A DNA stretch of 64,000 bases, taken from assembly GCF_900130005.1 (NCBI RefSeq), contig NZ_FQXP01000007.1, positions 166,691 to 230,690 on the forward strand. The letters run 5' to 3'. Under the pieces are notes generated by a model, which was not told where the DNA came from, ran no database searches, and was given only the letters and a program-made list of their open reading frames with translations. This DNA is from Clostridium collagenovorans DSM 3089. GTDB lineage: Bacteria > Bacillota > Clostridia > Clostridiales > Clostridiaceae. Made by a program: the position numbers and the translations under genes. Positions 8,335-17,476 of the stretch are shown here, piece by piece. The stretch's first letter is position 1, and each line of letters opens with the position of its first letter.

Positions 8335-9603
8335 CTATACAGTTTCTCTACGTATAGTTGCACCTAGCTTAGTGAATTTATCCTCAATATAAGGATATCC
8401 TCTGTCTATGTGTTCTAATCCTGCTATAATAGTTTCTCCCTCAGCCATAAGTCCAGCTATTACCATTGCAGCTCCAGCTCTTAAATCTGTTGCTATAACC
8501 TCTGCACCTGTTAACTTCTCAACACCTTCAACTATAGCTACTCTTCCGTTAACATCAATTTTAGCGCCCATCTTTTTAAGTTCATCTACATGCTTAAATC
8601 TTGATTCCCAAATACTTTCTGTAACCATACTTCTACCCTTAGCCATTGTTAATAAAGTACTCATTGGTTGCTGAATATCAGTTGGGAAACCAGGGTATGG
8701 TAATGTTTTTATGTTTACAGCTTTTAAGTTTCTCTCAGACTTAACTGTAACAGAATCATCACCTTCTATTATTTCTACTCCCATTTCAGTAAGCTTTGCA
8801 CTTATTGCTTCTAAATGTTTAGGAATAACATTTTGTATAGTTACTTCCCCACCACAAGCTGCTGTTGCTATCATATAAGTTCCTGCTTCTATTTGATCTG
8901 GGATTACACTATATGTACAGCCCTTAAGTTCTTTAACACCTTTAATTCTTATTGTATCTGTTCCTGCACCCTTAATGTCAGCACCCATAGAGTTTAAATA
9001 GTTTGCTAAATCAACTACATGCGGTTCTTTAGCTGGATTCTCTAATGTTGTTTGACCCTCTGCTAGTACAGCTGCCATCATAACGTTCATTGTTGCTCCA
9101 ACGCTTACAACGTCGAAGTATATATTAGTACCTATAAGTTTATCAGTTTTTACACTTACAGCGCCATAACCAACCTCTACATCGGCACCTAGTGCTTCAA
9201 ATCCTTTTATGTGTTGATCTATTGGTCTAACACCTATAGGACATCCCCCTGGTAAATCTACACTTGCTTCTTTAAATCTACCTAAAAGAGCTCCTAAAAG
9301 GTAATATGATGCTCTCATTTTTCTAACTTCTTCAATATTTGCTTTCACATTATGCACTTCTGTGCTATCTATAATAACTGTAGATTCATTTCTAGTAACC
9401 TTACAGCCTAAACTTTCTAATATTTTAACAAGACACTTTACATCATCTATATCTGGAACATTTTCAATAGTACTAACACCCTTACTTGCTAATACTGCTG
9501 CTGGTAATATAGCTACTGCAGCGTTCTTCGCACCACTGATTTCAATGTTACCAAATATTTTGTTTCCTCCACTTATAACCAGCTTTTCCATAACCTTATC
9601 CAT
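8335..9603 (-). CDS. murA: UDP-N-acetylglucosamine 1-carboxyvinyltransferase MurA
   Basis: 422 residues, full length. It transfers enolpyruvate from PEP to UDP-GlcNAc, the first committed step of peptidoglycan synthesis in the cytoplasm. It has LVISGGNKIFGNIEISGAKNAA at the N-terminus (conserved Lys/Asn), the active-site loop LPGGCPIGVRPIDQH with the catalytic Cys near residue 120 that phosphomycin-type inhibitors alkylate, and PYPGFPTDIQQP. A second in-frame ATG lies four codons downstream at 9591; neither has an ideal ribosome binding site. Confidence 0.96.
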   Translation of the reverse strand: MDKVMEKLVISGGNKIFGNIEISGAKNAAVAILPAAVLASKGVSTIENVPDIDDVKCLVKILESLGCKVTRNESTVIIDSTEVHNVKANIEEVRKMRASYYLLGALLGRFKEASVDLPGGCPIGVRPIDQHIKGFEALGADVEVGYGAVSVKTDKLIGTNIYFDVVSVGATMNVMMAAVLAEGQTTLENPAKEPHVVDLANYLNSMGADIKGAGTDTIRIKGVKELKGCTYSVIPDQIEAGTYMIATAACGGEVTIQNVIPKHLEAISAKLTEMGVEIIEGDDSVTVKSERNLKAVNIKTLPYPGFPTDIQQPMSTLLTMAKGRSMVTESIWESRFKHVDELKKMGAKIDVNGRVAIVEGVEKLTGAEVIATDLRAGAAMVIAGLMAEGETIIAGLEHIDRGYPYIEDKFTKLGATIRRETV

Positions 9604-10491
9604 CCTTATCTAATAAATATTATTTAAATTTCACTCTTGCTTCCAACTACATTAATTTTTATTATTTTAAATCTTTTTGCATTAATAATGAATACTTACT
9701 TGTAACCCCTCTTACTGGATTTTAATATGTTTTTTAACATATATTTTTACAAGCACCACCATAAGTTAAATTAAGTCAAATTTTTGATTTAATCCACTTA
9801 TTATTTACTGTCATACCCTACATTATATCATAAGTTTTATAAATTTTTATAAAGTTTTTTAACTGTTATAAAACTTTTATAATTATGACATAGCATGAGG
9901 TATTTTAAAATAGTTTTTAAGATATTTTTACTTAAGTTTTAAAATTAATTTTCTTATGATAGATTTATATTATAAATTTAGTGTATAATAATTACAATTA
10001 TGTATTTAAGTTGTTTAAACCTTTAAATACTGAAATTATAATAGGAATATTAATTAATTCCTATTTATGTTATAATAACTATTGTTTTATCTGATTTTTA
10101 TTTATTTGCACTAAATTAGATAAATCTCATATATTTATTGTAATAAGCAACTTTTTTCTTTCATGAGTTATTACAATGAATATATTATGATTAAGTATTT
10201 AATACTTAATCTTATTATGTACTTTATTAATATAAAAAATTTAAATTATTTAAATAAATTTTCAAAGTACTCGTAAATAGGTTTTTTAGTAGCAATATAT
10301 AGCTTGTAATATTAAAACTACTATTGCACTTTAGCTTGTCTTAATAAATTTTTTAAGTGGCTTAAAGTTTTTTTAAATACAAATGTAGTTTATTTAATAC
10401 AATATATAACTAATATAAGATTTCAATTTATTACGGAATTTAAATAAATTTATCTCAATGCAACATTGAAGTTTATTTTTGGAGGAAAACT
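9604..10491. other. Long AT-rich divergent intergenic region with inverted repeats
   Basis: About 890 bases between murA (minus) and a plus-strand gene, with no convincing frame on either strand. Perfect or near-perfect inverted repeats occur at 10137-10146/10168-10177 (ATTGTAATAA...) and at 10189-10211 (GATTAAGTAT-TTA-ATACTTAATC). They could be terminators or protein-binding dyads. I find no known RNA family. Confidence 0.5.
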
Positions 10492-11079
10492 ATGAAGTAC
10501 CAATTAGTTGCTTTATTTGATCATGAATCATCACTGAAAGTTGAAAATATTCAAAAAAATATATGTAGAAAATATAAAGTCCCAAGTAAAAATACTACTA
10601 TTATGCACATACCCCTTACAACAATTGTTAATCCTGATATAGATAAAGTTGAATCTATAGTTTTAAAGGTTTTAAAGCCTTACAAACGTTTCAAGGTAAG
10701 AATTAATAATGGTTTATATGTAAACACTGAAAATAAACAAGTTAGTGTTGCTATTGACGAAAAGGGCTATGTATCTAGAATTTCAAGGAACATAGATGAA
10801 CTATTAGCCTTAAATGGTCTTAATGTTGAGTCTATACATTCTTCTTACTCTGATTTATTTATACCTATTGGTGGAATCAGTGGTGCTGTTAAAAAGGCAT
10901 GTAACCAATCTATGATTCCTATAAATAAATCTTTAACTCTAGAGGATGTATTAAATTATGCTAAAGTAGACAGACTAGAGTTATGGAAAGTACCAAGTGG
11001 AAAAAAAGAATTTTACAGCAAGAAGAAGCCTTCAAGTAAGGATCTTAAGGTAAAAACTTTTGTCCTTAGAGAATATTAA
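10492..11079 (+). CDS. 2H phosphoesterase-like protein of unknown function
   Basis: 195 residues behind a good TTTGGAGGAAAAC ribosome binding site. The N-terminus (YQLVALFDHESSLKVENIQKNICRKY, then MHIPLTTI) resembles the LigT/2H phosphoesterase fold of RNA 2',3'-cyclic phosphodiesterases. The family needs two H-x-[ST]-x motifs. Only IHSSY (about residue 123) fits; the first is HIPL, lacking Ser/Thr. Activity is therefore doubtful and the family assignment tentative. It lies upstream of, but is not obviously co-transcribed with, the T-box/asnS unit. Confidence 0.5.
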   Translation: MKYQLVALFDHESSLKVENIQKNICRKYKVPSKNTTIMHIPLTTIVNPDIDKVESIVLKVLKPYKRFKVRINNGLYVNTENKQVSVAIDEKGYVSRISRNIDELLALNGLNVESIHSSYSDLFIPIGGISGAVKKACNQSMIPINKSLTLEDVLNYAKVDRLELWKVPSGKKEFYSKKKPSSKDLKVKTFVLREY

Positions 11080-11090
11080 AAAAAATTTAC

Positions 11091-11120
11091 TTGCATTTTT
11101 TTTAATTTTGTGTTTAAAAT
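11091..11120 (+). promoter_or_regulatory. Putative promoter of the asnS T-box leader
   Basis: TTGCAT, an 18-base spacer and TAAAAT precede the T-box leader by about 30 bases. A vegetative sigma-A-type match of moderate quality, chosen for its position. Confidence 0.4.
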
Positions 11121-11149
11121 ATTAACTATAAAGTAAATACAGATTTTAA

Positions 11150-11435
11150 AGACTGTGAAGAGAAGAGTAAATTTAGGAAGTAGTCTTAGCGAATCAGGGA
11201 GGGTGTAAGCCTGATACGAAGCCTATATTGAAGAACATCTCGGAGTTGCCAACCGAAATATCGTAAGATAAAGTAGACTTGGACGGGTTCAAACCGTTAA
11301 TACTTGAATATTGTAATTAGAATTTTTTCTAACGCAATAGTTTGGAGTGGTCAATGTTTACTATTGGCAATCTGGGTGGTACCACGGAAATTCAACCTTT
11401 CGTCCCTATTTATTTAGGGATGGAAGGTTTTTTTA
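11150..11435 (+). promoter_or_regulatory. T-box leader (tRNA-Asn-responsive) upstream of asnS
   Basis: Typical T-box features are present in order: AGAGAAGAGTAAAT at the base of stem I, the distal loop AGGGAGGGTGTAAGCCTGATACGAAG, the stem II/III segment GTAGACTTGGACGGG...CCGTTAATA, the T-box sequence TGGGTGGTACCACGG (11373-11387), and an intrinsic terminator AACCTTTCGTCCCT...AGGGATGGAAGGTT followed by TTTTTTT (11394-11435). AAC at 11251-11253 is a candidate specifier triplet, which fits the asparagine codon and the downstream gene. Uncharged tRNA-Asn would stabilise the antiterminator and switch on asnS. The specifier assignment is an inference without folding. Confidence 0.9.
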
Positions 11436-11468
11436 TTTTTATATTTAAATTTTAAGGAGGTTATTAAA

Positions 11469-12860
11469 ATGAAAACAACATTAGTAAAAACTCTTTTTAG
11501 AGAAACTCAACAATATCTAGGTACGGATGTAAAGATTTCTGGATGGATTAGAACTATCAGAGATTCTAAAACTTTTGGGTTTATTGAAATAAATGACGGT
11601 AGTTTCTTTAAAAATGTTCAAATCGTATTTGATGATTCTTTAGAAAACTTTAAAGCTATTTCTAAATTACCTATTAGTTCTTCACTTTCTATAATAGGTA
11701 CTATAGTTGAAACTCCAGGTGCTAAGCAACCTTTCGAGATTAAGGCTAAAGAAATCATAATTGAGGGTATGTCTAACTCTGATTACCCACTTCAAAAGAA
11801 AAGACACTCTTTTGAATATTTAAGAACAATCGCTCACTTAAGACCAAGAAGTAACGCATTCTCTGCTGTATTTAGAGTTCGTTCAGTTGTAGCTCATGCT
11901 ATACACCAATTCTTCTTTGAGAGAGGATTCGTTTATGTTCACACTCCAATAATAACTGGAAGTGACTGTGAGGGTGCTGGAGAAATGTTTAAAGTTACAA
12001 CTTTAGATTTAGACAACGTACCTAAGAATGAAGATGGTTCTATTGATTACTCTGAGGACTTCTTTGGAAAAGAAACTAACTTAACTGTTAGTGGACAATT
12101 AGAAGGAGAAATCTTTGCTTTATCTCATAGAAACATTTATACTTTCGGTCCTACTTTTAGAGCTGAGAACTCTTACACTGGAAGACACGCAAGTGAGTTC
12201 TGGATGATAGAGCCTGAAATGGCTTTTGCTGACCTTGAAGATAACATGCAACTTGCTGAAGACATGTTAAAATATATAATTAAATTTACTTTAGAAAATG
12301 CTCCAGAAGAAATGGAATTCTTTAACCAATTCATTGATAAAGGATTATTAGAAAGATTAAACAACATCTTAACTTCTGACTTTGGTAAAGTAACTTATAC
12401 TGAAGCTGTTGATATGCTTATAAAATCAGGTGTTGAATTCGAATACCCAGTTGAGTGGGGTATAGACCTTCAAACTGAACATGAAAGATATTTAACAGAG
12501 CAAATATTCAAGAAGCCTGTATTTGTAACTAACTATCCAAAAGAGATCAAAGCATTCTACATGAGAGTGAACGAAGATCAAAAAACTGTTGCAGCTATGG
12601 ACTTATTAGTTCCAGGTATAGGAGAACTCATTGGTGGAAGTCAAAGAGAAGAAAGATATGAGAACTTACTTGGTAGAATTAAAGAATTAGACTTAAACCC
12701 AGAAGATTACTGGTGGTATTTAGAGCTTAGAAAATATGGTGAAACTAAACACTCTGGATTCGGTTTAGGCTTCGAAAGAGCTATTATGTATTTAACAGGT
12801 ATGGGTAACATCAGAGACGTGCTACCATTCCCAAGAACACCTAAAACTGCTGAATTCTAA
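11469..12860 (+). CDS. asnS: Asparaginyl-tRNA synthetase
   Basis: 463 residues, full length, start ATG behind AAGGAGGTTATTAAA. The N-terminal OB-fold anticodon-binding domain (SGWIRTIRDSKTFGFIEINDGS) is followed by the class II catalytic core: motif 2 FGPTFRAENSYTGRHASEFWMIEPEMAF and motif 3 GLGFERAIMYLTGMGNIRDVLPFPRTP. SGQLEGEIFAL is the AsnRS form of the amino-acid pocket. It charges tRNA-Asn in the cytoplasm. Expression is controlled by the T-box leader directly upstream. Confidence 0.97.
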   Translation: MKTTLVKTLFRETQQYLGTDVKISGWIRTIRDSKTFGFIEINDGSFFKNVQIVFDDSLENFKAISKLPISSSLSIIGTIVETPGAKQPFEIKAKEIIIEGMSNSDYPLQKKRHSFEYLRTIAHLRPRSNAFSAVFRVRSVVAHAIHQFFFERGFVYVHTPIITGSDCEGAGEMFKVTTLDLDNVPKNEDGSIDYSEDFFGKETNLTVSGQLEGEIFALSHRNIYTFGPTFRAENSYTGRHASEFWMIEPEMAFADLEDNMQLAEDMLKYIIKFTLENAPEEMEFFNQFIDKGLLERLNNILTSDFGKVTYTEAVDMLIKSGVEFEYPVEWGIDLQTEHERYLTEQIFKKPVFVTNYPKEIKAFYMRVNEDQKTVAAMDLLVPGIGELIGGSQREERYENLLGRIKELDLNPEDYWWYLELRKYGETKHSGFGLGFERAIMYLTGMGNIRDVLPFPRTPKTAEF

Positions 12861-12871
12861 TTATAAATTAA

Positions 12872-13007
12872 AAAGCTAGATTAATTAGATAAAGTTGCTA
12901 CGGCATTAATACTTTTATATCAAATATACTGTATTTATAAATTACATGTACAGCATGATAGGATATTTATCTTTAATGCCTCAGCTTCTTTCTAATAATC
13001 TAGCTTT
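12872..13007. repeat. 136-base imperfect palindrome after asnS
   Basis: The outer arms AAAGCTAGATTAATTAGA... (from 12872) and ...TCTAATAATCTAGCTTT (to 13007) pair over about 35 positions with small bulges, including GGCATTAA/TTAATGCC. Inside, ATACTGTA and TACAGCAT form a second small dyad. It directly follows the asnS stop. It could end asnS transcripts or be a miniature inverted-repeat element; there is no T-run right after the stem. Confidence 0.5.
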
Positions 13008-13055
13008 AATACTTATTAATAAAAATACGGATAATTTTATTACACTTAAATATGC

Positions 13056-13328
13056 TTAACTTTGATGTCCTGTAATAAGATTAAGAAGCTCTTTTCTCTT
13101 TTTAACAATATATACTATTAATGTAAGAACTGATATAGTTGTAACTGTATTCAATACTAATTGAATGGTAGGATTTAAAAATTGATATATATTATATGCT
13201 CCCGTGTATATTCCCCCTATTAACGCAAGAAACATTACAAAAGGATACCACACCTTCTTTTCATTTATATATTTTTTTCCTAATACTACAATTATTATCG
13301 CACAAACTATTATTCTCCCTATATCCAT
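13056..13328 (-). CDS. Small membrane protein of unknown function
   Basis: 90 residues with a strong ribosome binding site (AAGGAGGTGAGCAT) before ATG 13328. Three hydrophobic segments are visible (about 4-16, 27-47 and 57-75), with a Lys/Glu-rich tail. No family is recognised. It stands alone on the minus strand between asnS and a dUTPase gene. Confidence 0.65.
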   Translation of the reverse strand: MDIGRIIVCAIIIVVLGKKYINEKKVWYPFVMFLALIGGIYTGAYNIYQFLNPTIQLVLNTVTTISVLTLIVYIVKKRKELLNLITGHQS

Positions 13329-13714
13329 ATGCTCACCTCCTTATTAACTCTTATGCAATTCAATATATAAACTTTACATATATAATTTTACATTAAATCC
13401 ATTAAATACGAAAGATGTTTAATTCAATATACATACTTAATTCAAGTAGCAACACTATAAATCACCACTTAATTAATCTCATATTAAAATGCCTTAACCT
13501 CTCTCACTACTTTTATTAAATGAAGCTTAATGCTATAATCATAACAGTATCATCCTATGGCTATTTATAGAGTTTAAAGTGATGACTTAATATATTTTAT
13601 AATAAATACAATTAATTATATTTAAAGTATACATATTATATTTCTTATAATAAAAAAATGTACAAATGCTACAATAATTACTCATAAGATAAAAATATAA
13701 GGGGAGGTTTTTTT
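13329..13714. other. Intergenic region upstream of the dUTPase gene
   Basis: About 385 AT-rich bases between divergent genes. I see no frame with a ribosome binding site, no strong hairpin and no known RNA motif. Confidence 0.5.
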
Positions 13715-14203
13715 ATGGATTTACAAAATTTATTTTATCTTCAATCAGAATTAGATGTTCATATATCTTCTGAACATAACCTTGAAAATGAAGATCTTTT
13801 TGATAAAAAAGTATTAGCTTTGCTTGTTGAACTTGGTGAATTTGCCAATGAAACTCGTTGTTTTAAATTCTGGAGTAAAAAGGGACCATCTGAAAAAGCA
13901 GTTATGCTTGAAGAGTATGTTGACGGATTACACTTTATATTAAGTTTAGGCCTTATAAAGGAGTACACTTACATCAACTTAGTTCTTAATAGAAATATTA
14001 TTACTGATGGTACTGATGGATTCTTAAACCTTTACAATACTGCATTAAGCTTTAAGCTACATCCTACTGAAAGAAACTACGAAAATATGTTCCAGTGTTT
14101 CTTAGACTTAGGTTCTTTCTTTGGTTTTACTGGAGAAGATATTGAAAATGCTTATCTTGAAAAGAATAAAGTTAATCATAAGCGTCAAGAACAAGGTTAC
14201 TAA
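13715..14203 (+). CDS. dUTP diphosphatase, all-alpha NTP pyrophosphatase type
   Basis: 162 residues, start ATG behind AAGGGGAGGTTTTTTT. The dimeric dUTPase/MazG-like metal site is visible: ELGEFANETRCFKFW (E-x2-E near residues 38-41) and, about 30 residues later, EEYVDGLHFILSLG (E-x2-D). The family hydrolyses dUTP (and often dUDP) to dUMP and pyrophosphate, keeping uracil out of DNA and feeding thymidylate synthesis. This is the dimeric form, unrelated to trimeric Dut. Confidence 0.88.
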   Translation: MDLQNLFYLQSELDVHISSEHNLENEDLFDKKVLALLVELGEFANETRCFKFWSKKGPSEKAVMLEEYVDGLHFILSLGLIKEYTYINLVLNRNIITDGTDGFLNLYNTALSFKLHPTERNYENMFQCFLDLGSFFGFTGEDIENAYLEKNKVNHKRQEQGY

Positions 14204-14322
14204 AGGTTTTAAAGCTTATTAACGGTACATAATACAATATTTAAGTAATATATTTGAATACCTTGGTTAAACTATCTTTGTAATTTTATTTTTAATATAT
14301 AATAACAAAGGAGGAGTTTGAC

Positions 14323-14754
14323 ATGTTGGGTATTATATATGCAATAGTGGCTGGTATAGCCATGAGCCTTCAAGGTGTATTTAACACCAACGTATCTGAT
14401 AAAATTGGTATGTGGCATACTAATGTTATAGTTCAAGCCATTGCTCTTATTTGTTCAGCCATTGCCCTATTCTTCACAAAGGATGGTGGCTTTGCTGGAC
14501 TTAGAGATGTTAATAAATTATATTTATTTGGTGGAGTTTTAGGTGCAGTTATTACCTTTACTGTTATGAAGGGTATAGGTAGTCTCGGTGCAACCTTTGC
14601 CATTGCTATAATTTTAATATCCCAAATTTCTGCCGCAGCTGCCATTGATGCCTTTGGTTTATTTGGTGCTGAAAAGTTGTCTTTTGGTCTTGCCCAAATT
14701 GGTGGACTTATTTTAATGATTGGCGGAATCGTTCTATTTAAATGGAAATTTTAA
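14323..14754 (+). CDS. DMT-superfamily transporter, YdcZ (DUF606) family
   Basis: 143 residues, start ATG behind AAAGGAGGAGTTTGAC. Five hydrophobic segments fill the chain; GIAMSLQGVFNTNVSDKIGMWHTNVIVQ at the N-terminus and GLAQIGGLILMIGGIVLFKWK at the C-terminus match the DUF606/YdcZ half-size drug/metabolite transporter group. Such half-length proteins are thought to work as dimers. Substrate unknown. A terminator follows, so it is a single-gene unit beside the LysR gene. Confidence 0.85.
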   Translation: MLGIIYAIVAGIAMSLQGVFNTNVSDKIGMWHTNVIVQAIALICSAIALFFTKDGGFAGLRDVNKLYLFGGVLGAVITFTVMKGIGSLGATFAIAIILISQISAAAAIDAFGLFGAEKLSFGLAQIGGLILMIGGIVLFKWKF

Positions 14755-14781
14755 CAGTTATTTAACATTAAATTCTATTTT

Positions 14782-14804
14782 AGCCCTTTGGGGCTTCTTT
14801 TTTT
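14782..14804 (+). terminator. Intrinsic terminator after the YdcZ gene
   Basis: AGCCC-TTT-GGGGCT stem followed by TCTTTTTTT, 28 bases after the stop. Confidence 0.85.
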
Positions 14805-14916
14805 CACATTTTTTTAATAATTCACATTTATCTATCAGTTTTTTTACTAAATACTATTGAATTTTTCTATAATACATTACATAATATATATTGAATAAAA
14901 ATTAGGGGGCTATATT

Positions 14917-15807
14917 ATGGATTTTAAACAAATCGAAGCTTTTATTAGTGTGGCAAAGTTAAAAAGTTTTTCTAAGGCTGCAAACCAGATATTTTTATCT
15001 CAACCCACAATAAGTTCTCACATTTCTAGTTTAGAAAAAGAACTTAATATTCAACTTTTTGATAGAACATCAAAAGAAGTTAATTTGACACCTGCTGGTG
15101 AGTCTTTTTTCAATTATGCTGTGGACATAATAAATACTCGTAACCATGCAGTTCATTCTATTGCAAACTTTAACAAGAAAATTTGTGGAAAGCTTAATCT
15201 TTCTTGCAGTACTACGCCTTGTAACACTATTGTTCCTGAACTTTTAAAGAAGTTTTTGGACAAGTATCCTGATGTAACCTTTAACGTTAAGGAGAGGGGC
15301 TCTGGTGATATTATAAAGAATATATTAGATCTGAAATCTGAAATTGGTATTGTAGGTACTTGTATTGATAACCCCAAAATCACTTACTTTAATATCGTTG
15401 AAGATGATTTAATTGTTATTTCTCATCCTTCTTTAGGATTACCTGCAGATATTTCCATACAAGAACTGTTTAAATACAAGTTCATATTCCGTGAAAAAAA
15501 CTCTGCAACTAGAATAACCTTTGAAAATGAGCTTGCAAAAAATGATCTTTCTCTTAATGCTCTTAAGATTCTATGTGAGGTTAATAACATAGATACCTTA
15601 ATTCAATTTGTAAGGTCAGGCATGGGTGTATCCGTTATTTCAAGAAAATTATACGAAAATTATGCCTATGATACTAATCTTAAATGTAGCATTATTTCTG
15701 ATTTAGAAATTAAGAGAAGTATCTATTTAGCCCTTAACTCAAAAAGAACGCTGTCACCTACAGCTAAAGCTTTCTTTGAAATGTGTAAAACTGAATTCTC
15801 TTTATAA
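14917..15807 (+). CDS. LysR-family transcriptional regulator
   Basis: 296 residues, start ATG behind TTAGGGGGCTATATT. The N-terminal winged helix-turn-helix is typical: MDFKQIEAFISVAKLKSFSKAANQIFLSQPTISSHISSLEKELNIQLFDRTSKEVNLTPAGESFFNYA. The remainder is the periplasmic-binding-like effector domain. It resembles the CysB/YwfK-type group by general layout only; ligand and targets are unknown. Its neighbours (YdcZ transporter upstream, same strand) are plausible but unproven targets. Confidence 0.92.
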   Translation: MDFKQIEAFISVAKLKSFSKAANQIFLSQPTISSHISSLEKELNIQLFDRTSKEVNLTPAGESFFNYAVDIINTRNHAVHSIANFNKKICGKLNLSCSTTPCNTIVPELLKKFLDKYPDVTFNVKERGSGDIIKNILDLKSEIGIVGTCIDNPKITYFNIVEDDLIVISHPSLGLPADISIQELFKYKFIFREKNSATRITFENELAKNDLSLNALKILCEVNNIDTLIQFVRSGMGVSVISRKLYENYAYDTNLKCSIISDLEIKRSIYLALNSKRTLSPTAKAFFEMCKTEFSL

Positions 15808-15884
15808 TATAAATATTTTTATTCAACATTGATTTCTTATTTACATTTAACAGTTTAATCGAAATTATACATATTTTATTATTA

Positions 15885-15921
15885 GATATACAGCTAGTAA
15901 CTAAAGTTCTAGCTGTATATC
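15885..15921 (+). terminator. Terminator-like hairpin after the LysR gene
   Basis: GATATACAGCTAG and CTAGCTGTATATC form a perfect 13-bp stem around an 11-base loop. The following bases are A/T-rich but lack a clean T-run. Confidence 0.55.
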
Positions 15922-16048
15922 ATCAATATTTTACATACTAAACATATATTATTTCAAAACACTATGTAACTAATCATAGAAATGGAGTTGTATCCTATCA
16001 ATTCTCCAATATAACCTACCTCCAATATTAAAAGTAAACTTATTCAAT

Positions 16049-16078
16049 CTACCCCATATAATATATGGTAGTTTTATT
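16049..16078 (+). terminator. Hairpin upstream of the subtilase gene
   Basis: CTACC/GGTAG and CATAT/ATATG arms flank a short loop and are followed by TTTTATT. It lies about 60 bases before the subtilase start and may block read-through. The rest of 15922-16135 shows nothing further. Confidence 0.45.
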
Positions 16079-16135
16079 CACACTATATATATTTTACTAA
16101 TATACTGTACTGTATAACAATATTTGGAGGAAGTT

Positions 16136-17407
16136 ATGTTCTCATTTAAGAGCAAGTTAGAGATTCAATTAAAAGAAGCTATTAATTCTAACCTTTATAA
16201 TCAATTTAGAGTAATAATACACTGTAAATCCTTATTTACCGAAGTAGTGAAAAGAGTAACCTCCATGAAGTGTACCCTAATACGTAGCTTCCCTGAACTT
16301 AATTGTCTTAGTGTAATTGCATCACCAAGATGTATTGAAAGACTTATTGAATATCCTGAAATTAAATATATTTGTTTTGATAAATACGCCTTTTTATGTG
16401 GCACTAATACAGAAGCTAAATCTACTCTACCTAATATAAAAGACTTAAAGAAAAGTCTTAATAACTTAGGTAGCATTTATATGGGAGTTCCTAAAGTAAC
16501 TGGCTTAGATGTATGTGTTGGACTTATAGATAGTGGTGTGTTTCCACATGATGATTTAGTTCACCCTCAAAATAGATTAGTTGGCTTTAAAGATTTAGTA
16601 AATGATTATACTTTCACTTATGATGATTATGGTCATGGTACCTTTATGGCTGGAATCATAGGTGGTAATGGATTTAGTTCTAAAGGAACTGTTAAGGGTG
16701 TTGCCCCTAGATGCAATATCTACAGTGTTAAGGCATTTAATTCAACAGGTAAAGCTTATATTTCAGACACTCTTTATGCCCTTAAATTTCTTATAGATAA
16801 CTGTTGTGAATTTAACATAAAAGTTATTTGTATGCCTTTTGAAACCTTTGATTATGATCCTTTTATCTTAGGGCTATTTTCAACCTTATTTGAAAAAGCT
16901 ATAGCTAATCATATAACTGTAGTTGTACCTAGTGGAAGTAATCCTAACAACATCCCTTCTATAACTGGTATAGCCTCTTTAGGTAATTGTATAACCGTAA
17001 GTGGTGTTGATAGATCTAAGGACTTAAGTAAGTATAATTACAGCTCCTATGGCTATAGTAAGAAAGTTAAAAAACCTGACTTATGTCACAGTGCAATTAA
17101 TATAAATTCTCTTAGAAGTGTTACTTCTTTTGTTCCTGAAATCAATGGTGTAAAATGTTATCCTCCTCACCTAAAATCTCCTTATACAATGCTTACGGGT
17201 TCTTCCTGTGCCTCAGCATATATAAGTGGTGTATGTGCCTTATTATATGAAAAATATCCTAATGTATATAAAAAGGATATCTTATCACTTGTAAAGCTAT
17301 GTTGTGATGATTTTGATGGTCCTAAGGAGCTAAAAGGTGCAGGTGTAGTTAATATGAATAAGATTTATTGTGTTACAGCCGACGATGATGAAAATACTAA
17401 TAAATAA
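16136..17407 (+). CDS. S8-family (subtilisin-like) serine peptidase, no signal peptide
   Basis: 423 residues from ATG 16136, five bases after GGAGG; an in-frame TTG at 16124 overlaps that site and is rejected. Catalytic triad: Asp132 (GLIDSG), His167 (DYGHGTFMAG), Ser357 (LTGSSCASAY). Residues ~20-85 resemble an I9-type propeptide. There is no signal peptide, so it probably acts in the cytoplasm or the forespore, like intracellular subtilisins or clostridial Csp germination proteases; the sequence does not decide. The chain is unusually rich in Cys for a subtilase. A hairpin terminator follows. Confidence 0.9.
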   Translation: MFSFKSKLEIQLKEAINSNLYNQFRVIIHCKSLFTEVVKRVTSMKCTLIRSFPELNCLSVIASPRCIERLIEYPEIKYICFDKYAFLCGTNTEAKSTLPNIKDLKKSLNNLGSIYMGVPKVTGLDVCVGLIDSGVFPHDDLVHPQNRLVGFKDLVNDYTFTYDDYGHGTFMAGIIGGNGFSSKGTVKGVAPRCNIYSVKAFNSTGKAYISDTLYALKFLIDNCCEFNIKVICMPFETFDYDPFILGLFSTLFEKAIANHITVVVPSGSNPNNIPSITGIASLGNCITVSGVDRSKDLSKYNYSSYGYSKKVKKPDLCHSAININSLRSVTSFVPEINGVKCYPPHLKSPYTMLTGSSCASAYISGVCALLYEKYPNVYKKDILSLVKLCCDDFDGPKELKGAGVVNMNKIYCVTADDDENTNK

Positions 17408-17425
17408 TTGCTCTAATACAGAAAA

Positions 17426-17476
17426 CCATGTACTCCTAGAAAATACCTAGATATGTACATGGCTTTTATTTTTTTA
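17426..17476. terminator. Bidirectional terminator between the subtilase and ABC genes
   Basis: CCATGTAC and GTACATGG enclose a nested CTAG/CCTAG dyad; the plus strand continues with CTTTTATTTTTTT. It serves the plus-strand peptidase and the convergent minus-strand ABC operon. Confidence 0.8.
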
